From contig NZ_CP098401.1 of NCBI RefSeq assembly GCF_023674425.1, positions 248,001 to 312,000 on the forward strand: a stretch of DNA of 64,000 nucleotides. Direction: 5' to 3'. Below are positions 1 through 6,201 of this stretch, piece by piece. Each line of letters opens with the position of its first letter. Within the stretch, counting starts at the first letter, position 1. The stretch comes from Sphingomonas donggukensis (GTDB lineage Bacteria > Pseudomonadota > Alphaproteobacteria > Sphingomonadales > Sphingomonadaceae). Both the position numbers and the translations under genes were made by a program. The notes under the pieces were generated by a model. That model was not told the DNA's origin and did not search any database. It was given only the letters and a program-made list of their open reading frames with translations.

Positions 1-150
1 GTAGACGACGCGCCCGCCGATCTTCGAATAACGGGGGCCCGTGCCGTAGCAGCGGTGCTTCTCGAGCGTGCGACCGGAAAGGCTCAGGAAGCGCGCCGCC
101 TCGGGGGTTCGCAGGTAGCGCGGTGGCAGGGACAGTGTGGCATCGGGCAT
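1..150 (-). CDS. AlpA/excisionase-like helix-turn-helix protein, C-terminus cut by window edge
   Basis: The reverse strand from 150 gives an open frame of 50 codons that runs off the window. It contains YLRTPEAARFLSLSGRTLEK followed by a GTGPRYSKIGGRVVY segment. This is the layout of the MerR-like AlpA/Xis helix-turn-helix family (residues about 12-50): an 'EAA.FL..S..TL' recognition helix, then a small wing ending in 'VVY'. Such proteins act as excisionases or transcription regulators of mobile elements. The wing closely resembles the C-terminal domain fused to the integrase at 57378-58883 (GTGPAFRKVGRRVVY). Neighbours are backbone genes of the element. The ATG at 150 is the only start seen; the remainder of the gene is outside the window. 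Confidence 0.7.
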   Translation of the reverse strand, partial: MPDATLSLPPRYLRTPEAARFLSLSGRTLEKHRCYGTGPRYSKIGGRVVY

Positions 151-348
151 GAGCGGTCTCCAGCGTTTGGGCGGCGGCGCTGGCGCGCGCCGCCGCAGCG
201 CTGGCTTGATTGGCAAAGCAGGCGTGGCGTGGGGCGGCTCGAAAACAGCGCGCGCGAAAATCGATCCCCGTGGGCGTGCCATCCGGGCCCTGGCGCGAAC
301 GGTCCCAGCCGGCGGCGGGTAGTGGCACCGCCGGTGGATCCTGTGCGC

Positions 349-516
349 TCAGGCCGCGAATGGATCGTAGGTGGTGATGATGGCCTGCGGATCGCCGTCG
401 AATTCGGCGGCTTCGAGCACCCCGAAGCGACGATCGTCGAACTGGATGATCAGGATTTCGACCATGAGGGTCCGGGCGAGGTTCCACGCGCGGCGTTGGG
501 CCTGTTGAAGCGACAT
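349..516 (-). CDS. small hypothetical protein (55 aa)
   Basis: A 55-residue frame begins MSLQQAQRRAWNLARTLMVE and ends TTYDPFAA. The ATG at 516 is preceded by AGGAG about 9 nt upstream, a good ribosome binding site; longer in-frame starts lack one. The middle, EILIIQFDDRRFGVLEA, looks like two beta strands. No known domain is recognised and there are no membrane segments or cysteines. It lies on the same strand as the AlpA-like gene at 1-150, about 200 nt upstream of it, so the two may be cotranscribed as part of the element backbone. Calling it a real gene rests on the ribosome binding site, protein-like composition and position. Confidence 0.5.
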   Translation of the reverse strand: MSLQQAQRRAWNLARTLMVEILIIQFDDRRFGVLEAAEFDGDPQAIITTYDPFAA

Positions 517-827
517 CTCGTTGGCTCCTGTCTTCGGAGCGAGGCGCATCCCCGCTCGACAGGCGCCCGGCAGGCCGGGGCCGCGCTGCACGTCACCGCG
601 CAGCGGTCGCACGCGCCAGCGTAAGCGAACCCTTTACGGGTTGACGGAAAGCGGCGCGGACTCGGCCAGGGCAGCCTTCGAGAGAGCGGGGTGCGGTTTG
701 TCTCCGGGCGGAAGCCGCAGGATCGTTCGGCGCTCAGCCAAGTGTGGATGCTCCCCACCCCCAATAAGGGGACCGGCAATCGCTACTGGTCTGGCGCGAA
801 CCCGCGACCCTGTGCGAATGCGCGTAG
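517..827. other. non-coding stretch between divergent genes
   Basis: No convincing gene is seen. This interval separates the minus-strand small gene (start 516) from the plus-strand gene starting at 828, so it should hold both promoters. A short hairpin, AACCC-tttac-GGGTT, sits at 628-642. No clear -35/-10 pair or operator was recognised. Confidence 0.4.
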
Positions 828-2435
828 ATGCCGATATCCCAAGCCTATTTCGAACTGGGCGACATCCAGCCGCTGAAGCAGCGCGCTTGGATTCCGCTGC
901 GTGAGATCACCGAGACGACGCTCGAGCCGCCGGAGACCAATATCGTCCGGCTCGAAACATGGTCCGGCATCGCGACGGCGGCGGTCGAGCGTGGGCACCG
1001 GACGGCGGCCGAGGCGATGGGCTGGTCGAACGGTCTGGGCGTCGACGCCCACCGCGCCGGCGTCGAGAGCTGGGGTTACAAATCGTCCGATGTGTTTCGC
1101 GATTGGAGCAAGCCGCTCGGCGTCAACCTAGTGATTGACCAGCACGTCGAACAGGACGACCGCTCGATCTGGCACCTCCATCCTGATCTGGTGACGGCGC
1201 TCGGATTGGTCCGCGAAGGCGATAGCTGGTTTCGGCCCGAGGAAGGCTGGGTCGAGGTCGTCCGCTTGAAGCATGACGAGACCGGCAAGCCGCGGCTTGT
1301 CGAGATAAGACCCGAGTTCCTCGGCGATTACCTCGCCGCCCGCGACATGGCGCTCTACTGCTCGAGCTATCACGAACGCGTGCAGGTCACGGCGACGAAG
1401 CCCAAGTTCACCTGGTCGAAGGATCACTACCAGCAAGCGAGCGGACGCGATCGGCGCGAAGGGATTATCACCGAAGCGGACTATCCCGATCCCGACGAGC
1501 ATTTTTGGACGCGCGGCGCGCTGTGGCGGACCGAATGGGTCGAGGCCGGTACGCTCAGTACGCGCGTACGCGGCGACGACGATCCGTACACGACGACTTT
1601 CGCGCTGAAGAACGACGGGACGCGCGCCACCGCAGCGCAACTCTCAGGCGCCATGAGCTGGCTTTATTTCGAGCCGGCCGTCGTCGCGACGCTGCTGCGC
1701 CACCGAAGCGCCAGACTGCACTGGTTCTCGCAGGAGACGGGATCGCTGGGCGCGACGAACTTCGGGGTTCATTTTGGTGTAAACGACCTTGGTCTGATCA
1801 CCGTCTTCGCCAAGGACATCGGTGGTCTCGCGCCGTGGGAACAGCGCCTGTGGAGCGCCCAAAACGTGACCCCCGACGGCGGCGTTTCGAAGGAGTTGTT
1901 CGCTGCGCAAATGGAGGTCAACCCGGCTGCGACGGTCGCGCCCGAGCAGGAACTTCCGGACGCCCTGACAAAGCTCAATGTGGCATTCGCGGCGCGGCAC
2001 GGGGCGCCGCTGCTGCGCGATCACGACACCGTCCCGGCGCTCCTCAAGCGGGCGCACCGGTTCGTGGCGGCGGAACCGGACGGCTTGCTTGACCTTGCCA
2101 AGGAACTGACCCGGCTGTTTGCGGAACGCATCGACGTCGACGCCGTGATGAGCGCGATCGGGCTTCCCAAGTCCGACAAGAAGCCGGGATCGATGAAGGT
2201 GCTGGAAAAGCTGATCGAACACCATCGGACCGCAGCCGAGGCGAGCACGACGATGGCACCGCTGTTTGGCATTTACGACCTGCGCTTGGCCGACGCCCAT
2301 CTCGGCTCGGGAAAAGTTGCAAGCGGCAAGGCGCGTGCGGAGGTGGTCGATGGTGACCCTGCGGCGATGCAGGGGCGACAGCTGCTACGCAGCTTCGTCG
2401 ATACGCTGCGGGCGATCACGACCGTCCTGACATAG
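828..2435 (+). CDS. hypothetical protein, 535 aa, possible HEPN-like C-terminus
   Basis: A full-length frame from ATG 828 encodes a mainly soluble protein without signal peptide or membrane segments. No family is recognised. The N-terminal half is rich in W, Y and charged residues (for example SWGYKSSDVFRDW near 85 and FTWSKDHYQQASGRDRREG near 195). The C-terminal 150 residues look helical and contain DLRLADAHLGS near residue 485. This fits an R-x4-H pattern of the kind seen in HEPN RNases and in C-terminal helical domains of abortive-infection proteins; that link is inference. It is the only plus-strand gene among minus-strand backbone genes, so it looks like inserted cargo, possibly defence. 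The start is tentative because no strong ribosome binding site precedes 828. Confidence 0.6.
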   Translation: MPISQAYFELGDIQPLKQRAWIPLREITETTLEPPETNIVRLETWSGIATAAVERGHRTAAEAMGWSNGLGVDAHRAGVESWGYKSSDVFRDWSKPLGVNLVIDQHVEQDDRSIWHLHPDLVTALGLVREGDSWFRPEEGWVEVVRLKHDETGKPRLVEIRPEFLGDYLAARDMALYCSSYHERVQVTATKPKFTWSKDHYQQASGRDRREGIITEADYPDPDEHFWTRGALWRTEWVEAGTLSTRVRGDDDPYTTTFALKNDGTRATAAQLSGAMSWLYFEPAVVATLLRHRSARLHWFSQETGSLGATNFGVHFGVNDLGLITVFAKDIGGLAPWEQRLWSAQNVTPDGGVSKELFAAQMEVNPAATVAPEQELPDALTKLNVAFAARHGAPLLRDHDTVPALLKRAHRFVAAEPDGLLDLAKELTRLFAERIDVDAVMSAIGLPKSDKKPGSMKVLEKLIEHHRTAAEASTTMAPLFGIYDLRLADAHLGSGKVASGKARAEVVDGDPAAMQGRQLLRSFVDTLRAITTVLT

Positions 2436-2489
2436 CCGGGCCGATCCGATCGCGATCACCCGCGGCGTCTGTCAAACTGCCTCGAAGCG

Positions 2490-2870
2490 CTACGCCGGCC
2501 GTCTTGGATGCGCCGAAAAGGCGACCGGCAAATCGACGTTGACGGGAGCATCGGCGAACATCGGCGCGATCTGGTCCGGGCGGTATCCGGCCTTGCCGCA
2601 GCCGATGGGCGTCAGTTCGAACGCAAGGTCGGGATGCTGGTGCGCGTAATCCAGGAACGCCGCGACATGGACCTGGATAACCTGCAGCGGCAGCACGTGC
2701 AGGTCGTGGTCCTTGGTGGGAATCGCGTAGGGGTTGCCCTGGCGACCGATCCCCTGGCCGTAGTTTGCTCCACGATGCCGGCGCGCCCACAGCGCCGCGC
2801 CCTTGCCGTGGCGACCGGCGAGATTGGATCCGAAGACGAAGATCGGGACGTAAGGACAGCGGGACATCAT
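2490..2870 (-). CDS. macro-domain-like protein (FGSNxAGRHGKGAA family)
   Basis: A protein of about 126 residues opens with YVPIFVFGSNLAGRHGKGAA, followed by GANYGQGIGRQGNPYAIPTK near residue 45 and LTPIGCGKAGYRPDQIAPMF near 95. The 'FGSN.aGrHGkGAA ... G..G.g...YAIPTK ... IGCG.AGY' pattern is that of a phage- and plasmid-borne family resembling macro (ADP-ribose binding) domains, with the GxG-rich loops expected to hold ADP-ribose. The likely role is ADP-ribose binding or hydrolysis, possibly against host or defence ADP-ribosylation; that is inference. Two ATG codons (2870, 2867) follow an AGGAGA ribosome binding site, so the upstream ATG at 2882 is less likely. It lies downstream of the DUF736 gene on the same strand, separated by a GC-rich hairpin. 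Confidence 0.6.
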   Translation of the reverse strand: MMSRCPYVPIFVFGSNLAGRHGKGAALWARRHRGANYGQGIGRQGNPYAIPTKDHDLHVLPLQVIQVHVAAFLDYAHQHPDLAFELTPIGCGKAGYRPDQIAPMFADAPVNVDLPVAFSAHPRRPA

Positions 2871-2890
2871 CGGTCTCCTCATCGTGATGA

Positions 2891-2918
2891 GCCCCGCCCG
2901 GCGCGAGCCGGGCGGGGC
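2891..2918. terminator. 12-bp GC hairpin with GCGA loop
   Basis: GCCCCGCCCGGC and GCCGGGCGGGGC pair perfectly around a GCGA tetraloop (GNRA type). The hairpin lies between the end of the DUF736 gene (2933) and the start of the macro-like gene (2870), both on the minus strand. There is no U-run, so it may act as a partial terminator, RNA stabiliser or processing barrier. Confidence 0.6.
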
Positions 2919-2932
2919 GTCGATCGGCGGGC

Positions 2933-3256
2933 TCAGTCCCGGCGGCCGTTGGGGCGCGACCAGATCAGGCTGTAGGTGCCGCCTTCGTCGTCCTCGAAGA
3001 GGTTGGCGTAGATCGGCGCGGTGAAGCTCGGATCGTCGAGCTTGACGGCGAGGTAGTCGCGACCGGTGGACTGCGCGGTTTCGGACCAGGCGGCGCCGAT
3101 CTCGGCGCGGCCGACGAAGACGCGGTGGGTGGGGGCCTTGTCGTTGCCGCTCTTGTCCTGGGGGACGATGCGGACGTTCTTTGCCTGCACCGAGAGGGTG
3201 ACGATCTCGCCGGCGAATTCGTTGCCGGTCTGCTTGAAGGTGCCGATGTTGGCCAT
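2933..3256 (-). CDS. DUF736 family protein
   Basis: The 107-residue protein starts MANIGTFKQTGNEFAGEIVT, the signature opening of DUF736. KNVRIVP, AEIGAAW and DYLAVKLDDPSF motifs follow, and the typical end contains 'LIWSRPNGR'. The full family length is present. The function is unknown; the family is abundant on alphaproteobacterial plasmids and integrative elements near Toprim, DUF2493 and ArdC genes, and all three are present here. ATG 3256 fits the family N-terminus; a longer in-frame extension to 3733 is leader sequence, not protein. A conserved structured element (3359-3458) lies about 100 nt upstream, and its relative sits upstream of the DUF2493 gene, suggesting shared control. Confidence 0.92.
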   Translation of the reverse strand: MANIGTFKQTGNEFAGEIVTLSVQAKNVRIVPQDKSGNDKAPTHRVFVGRAEIGAAWSETAQSTGRDYLAVKLDDPSFTAPIYANLFEDDEGGTYSLIWSRPNGRRD

Positions 3257-3358
3257 GTCGAAGTACCTTTCCTCAATTGCTCGGTTCCGCGCCCATCGCG
3301 GTCCCGATGGCTTGTCGACCGGCCGGGGCGAGCGGCGCCGCACCTGACAAGGCTGAAG

Positions 3359-3458
3359 CGCAGCGGAAGACGGTAAGCGGGGACTTTCTTGCCTCGCGAT
3401 GCAAAGGCGCTCGCCAGAGCGCCGGCGGAAGAAAGTCTGGAAGCGCACCGTTGCGGCC
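3359..3458. repeat. structured leader element, copy A (hairpin 3382-3437)
   Basis: A ~100-nt block is clearly homologous to 19435-19530. Both start GCAGCGGA(A/G)GACGG and share CTCGCGATGCAAAGGCG or TTCGCGATGCAAAGGCG in the loop. Here the outer stem is GACTTTCTT (3382-3390) with AAGAAAGTC (3429-3437), and an inner hairpin is GGCGCTC-GCCA-GAGCGCC. The other copy keeps pairing with different bases. It lies in the 5' region of the minus-strand DUF736 gene. Its role is unknown; an RNA leader, regulator site or single-strand DNA hairpin are all possible. Confidence 0.7.
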
Positions 3459-3852
3459 AGCCGATCGAGGGCGTAGCCCGGACCCGGCCAGACACCAGCC
3501 CATGGAGGGATCGCGTCGGGCGCGGAGCGGACAATGCCCCAAGGAAAGATCCTCGGCGTGGCCCAAGGATGGCGGCAAGAGGACGGGGACGGGCGGCGCA
3601 GAATGAGAAGCCTCGGCGCAACCAAGGGACGGCCGCGAGCGCCGGAGGAGTGCCGCACCAAAGGCCAACGCCCGTGTCCCAGCCTCGGCCGCAAAGTGAG
3701 TCGGCGCGCCTTGCCGCGCCGCTTCGTCACCAATCGCTACAGCGCCACAGGCATTGCCAATCGGGCTAGCCGCTCGACCAGTCTCCGACGCAGACGGGCA
3801 AACCACCGCTCGTCGAGCGCGCGCCCATCAACCGCCGGGGCCCGGTACCGCG
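3459..3852. other. non-coding stretch upstream of the structured element
   Basis: No convincing gene is visible on either strand. The frames open here look like shadows of GC-rich sequence, and none has a ribosome binding site or protein-like composition. Together with 3257-3458 it makes a ~600-nt spacer between the DUF736 gene and the membrane protein gene. It may hold the promoter of the DUF736 transcript, but I see no clear promoter. Confidence 0.4.
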
Positions 3853-4266
3853 TCAGCCCCGCGCGGATCGCGCCGTGGTAGCCAGTCGCGCAGCCGTTGT
3901 ACACGCGATCACGACGGACGCGATGCTCGAGAGCGCCGTCCGCCATCCGTCGGTCATGGCGCCAACTGCGGTCACGCCGAAGATCGCGTGATAGCCAGCG
4001 ACGCCAGCCGGAATACTGAACAGCGCGACCGTGACGATCCGGACCGATAGCGAGCGCGAACAGAGCAGCATACGGCCCGCATTCACTGCGAAGACCGCCG
4101 TAATCGTCGCGACAATTGCGGCGCCGAGCCACCCGGCACCGGTCCGATAGGCGAGGACAGCGCCGAAAAGGCCGAGGCCAAGTGGCAGCGCGTAAGTGGA
4201 GCACGTGATGAGCAGCCAGAGGAGGCCGACCAGGGCGACGAGCGCGAGACACAAAGCGAGGATCAT
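3853..4266 (-). CDS. small multi-pass membrane protein, unknown function
   Basis: The 137-residue protein begins MILALCLALVALVGLLWLLI and has about four hydrophobic stretches: residues 1-21, 25-42, 47-65 and 78-110. Positively charged short loops and an R-rich C-terminus suggest an integral inner-membrane protein. It contains no recognised domain. The ATG at 4266 has GGAG six nt upstream. That GGAG lies inside the 3' arm of a 7-bp hairpin (4272-4296), so translation may depend on opening the hairpin. A longer overlapping frame (3737-4369) has arginine-rich, unprotein-like composition and is rejected. It is probably a backbone gene. Confidence 0.7.
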   Translation of the reverse strand: MILALCLALVALVGLLWLLITCSTYALPLGLGLFGAVLAYRTGAGWLGAAIVATITAVFAVNAGRMLLCSRSLSVRIVTVALFSIPAGVAGYHAIFGVTAVGAMTDGWRTALSSIASVVIACTTAARLATTARSARG

Positions 4267-4271
4267 GTTGA

Positions 4272-4296
4272 GCTCCGGACAAGAAAAAGCCGGAGC
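4272..4296 (-). promoter_or_regulatory. hairpin sequestering the ribosome binding site
   Basis: GCTCCGG (4272-4278) and CCGGAGC (4290-4296) form a 7-bp stem around an 11-nt loop. On the minus strand the 3' arm ends in GGAGC, six nt before the ATG at 4266, so the Shine-Dalgarno is paired. It could equally be a fortuitous hairpin. Confidence 0.5.
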
Positions 4297-4630
4297 GTCG
4301 CCACCACCACCATGACGCTCGTTGCTTTGATATCACACCGGCCGCACCTGTAAAAGTCGCGCCGGACAAGGTCTTGCGGCGCGACTCGAAAGCGTTAGAC
4401 TCGTGCCTGCACCGGGCTTGGGGCCGCGGGGCCAGGGCGTGAGAACCCTGCTTGCATTCGTTCTTCCCGCCGGCACATCGCCGCGTCCGGGCGGCCGACG
4501 CATATGTCCAGGCTCCTAGCGAGCTAAAGGCGGCGGCGCATGGTCAAGCATGTTCTCAACGCCCGGCACCCGCCGTCAGCGGTGCTGGATGAGGGAGATG
4601 CGCGGTGGTGCGTGGCGTGAGGACGGAGCC
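4297..4630. other. intergenic region upstream of the ECF sigma gene
   Basis: No gene is supported. The region separates backbone (minus strand) from the iron/lasso-type sigma-receptor block (plus strand) and should carry the promoter of the sigma factor gene. I could not pick a convincing promoter or operator. It may mark a junction between backbone and cargo. Confidence 0.4.
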
Positions 4631-5206
4631 GTGACGGCGCAGCGCGCGGTGCGAGCGGCAACCGAGCCGTTCGGCGCGATCGGCGACGAGACGGTGCTGA
4701 CCGACGCCGATCGCGCGGCGATGCGCGAACAGTGGCGGACGGTCGAGGCGCTCTACCGCGACGAGGCGCCGCACTTGGCGCGCTACTTCGAGCGGCGCGT
4801 AGCGCGCGACGACGTGCTCGATCTCGTGCAGGAAAGCTTCCGTCGCATCCTCGGTCATCGCCCGGAGCATCCGGGATCGTTTCTCGGCCGTACCGCGGCC
4901 AATCTCGTGCTCGAATTCCGCCGCGTCGCGGCGCGTCGCCAGGCGCGAGCGCACGAGAGTTACGAGGAGCATCATTCCCCGTCGGTCGATCCGCTGCCGC
5001 ACCTGGAGGCGCGTGATACGCTCGCCCACCTGCACGCGGCGCTCAATCAATTGAAGCCCAAGACGCGCAACATCTTCCTCATGAGCCGGATCGAAGGCAT
5101 GACGTATGCCGAGATAGCGGAAGCTTACGGCATGAGCGAAGAAGGTGTGAAAAAGCAGGTCGCCACCGCGATGCACCATGTGCGGCGCCGGGTCGGCGAC
5201 CTTTGA
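4631..5206 (+). CDS. ECF RNA polymerase sigma factor (FecI type)
   Basis: This is a 191-residue sigma-70 family ECF factor. Region 2 spans about 40-105 (LYRDEAPHLARYFERRV, then DDVLDLVQESFRRIL). Region 4 spans about 130-185 (LNQLKPKTRNIFLMSRIEGM, then YAEIAEAYGMSEEGVKKQV). It would direct RNA polymerase to the downstream TonB receptor promoter when released by the FecR-like partner. The GTG at 4631 is chosen because GAGG/GGAG lies just upstream and the family rarely has longer tails; an in-frame ATG at 4550 gives 27 extra, poorly structured residues. The stop TGA overlaps the ATG of the fecR-like gene, so the two are translationally coupled. Confidence 0.9.
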   Translation: MTAQRAVRAATEPFGAIGDETVLTDADRAAMREQWRTVEALYRDEAPHLARYFERRVARDDVLDLVQESFRRILGHRPEHPGSFLGRTAANLVLEFRRVAARRQARAHESYEEHHSPSVDPLPHLEARDTLAHLHAALNQLKPKTRNIFLMSRIEGMTYAEIAEAYGMSEEGVKKQVATAMHHVRRRVGDL

Positions 5207-6123
5207 TGATCCCGCGCGCGCGTCGGCAAGCGCTCGACTGGGACGACCGGCTCAAGCGCGATCGCTCGCCCGAAACGCGTGCCGAGTTCGAGGCGTGGCT
5301 CGCAGCCGATGCAGCCAATCGCGCGGAGTATGCGCAGATCAGTGCGCTCGACACGCTGATGGCGGAGGGAAAGTTCCGCTCAACCCGACCGGCGCCGCGC
5401 GAATCCCGGCGGCTGTGGCCCGCGCTGGCGACCGCCGCGGCGGTCGGCGCGGTCGCCGTCGTCGCACTGGTCGGGTCGCCGTTCTCCAATCGGCTCGGCG
5501 GCCCGTCGCTGACCTCTTCGGCGGAGGCGCAGCTGACGCGACCGATCCGGCTTGAGGATGGCACGCTGGTGATCCTCAGCGCCCAGGCTAGGGCGGAGCC
5601 ACGCTTCTCGACCGAGCGGCGGCAGGTGACGCTACGGGACGGCTCGGCACGGTTCCTGGTCGCCCGCGATCCGGCCCGGCCGCTCGTGGTCGTGGCCGGC
5701 AAGGTGCGCGCGACGGCCACGGAGGGCGTATTCGATGTCGATGCGGTCGCGGCTGGCGGACGGGTCACCGCGCGACGCGGATCAGTCGCGGTCGAACCCC
5801 GCGACGGCGGACAGACCTCACCCACACAGACTGTCGCGGCACTGCAGAGCATCGACGTCGCGACCATGACCGTCTCGCCTGCCCCCCAGCGCGAACGCGT
5901 GACGGTCATCGAGGCGGATGGACTGGCGCTCGACGACGTGATCCGCATTGCGAACGACGGCGGCGGCGTTCCGCTGGCGGTTGCGTCGCAGGCGCTTGGC
6001 GCGCGGCGCGTCACCGGTCGCTTCGACCTGAGCGACCACCGCGTCCTGGCCCGCCGCCTCGCTGCGGCCCTTGGCCTAGGGAGCAACGACGAGGGCGGCC
6101 GCCTCCTGCTCGCGCCGCCGTAA
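5206..6123 (+). CDS. FecR-type anti-sigma factor
   Basis: This is an inner-membrane sensor of the FecR family, about 305 residues. The cytoplasmic N-terminus holds an 'RDRSPETRAEFEAWLAADAAN' type DUF4880 region (20-40), which binds the sigma factor. One membrane segment lies at about 68-88 (ALATAAAVGAVAVVALVG). The periplasmic FecR domain includes LEDGTLVILSAQARAEPRFS and VTLRDGSARFLVARDP. The C-terminal part (VIEADGLALDDVIRIA ... RVTGRFDLSD) resembles the STN-like domain that contacts the receptor. The ATG at 5206 overlaps the sigma stop. With the sigma gene and receptor it forms a surface-signalling cascade, here in front of a lasso isopeptidase. Confidence 0.9.
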   Translation: MIPRARRQALDWDDRLKRDRSPETRAEFEAWLAADAANRAEYAQISALDTLMAEGKFRSTRPAPRESRRLWPALATAAAVGAVAVVALVGSPFSNRLGGPSLTSSAEAQLTRPIRLEDGTLVILSAQARAEPRFSTERRQVTLRDGSARFLVARDPARPLVVVAGKVRATATEGVFDVDAVAAGGRVTARRGSVAVEPRDGGQTSPTQTVAALQSIDVATMTVSPAPQRERVTVIEADGLALDDVIRIANDGGGVPLAVASQALGARRVTGRFDLSDHRVLARRLAAALGLGSNDEGGRLLLAPP

Positions 6124-6201
6124 CTATTTCCGGCCCCTCCCGACGCCGCCGTCATGGGGGCCCGCGGACCGTCATGACGACGGCCGGGGAGAGGGGCGGC
6201 G

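Noticed and set aside
3737-4369. 210-codon minus-strand frame overlapping the small membrane protein
   Set aside because: Arginine-rich, no motif; the overlapping frame at 3853-4266 has clear membrane segments and a ribosome binding site.
5079-6155. 358-codon minus-strand frame over the sigma and fecR-like genes
   Set aside because: Ser/Arg/Ala-rich with no domain; antisense to two clear genes.
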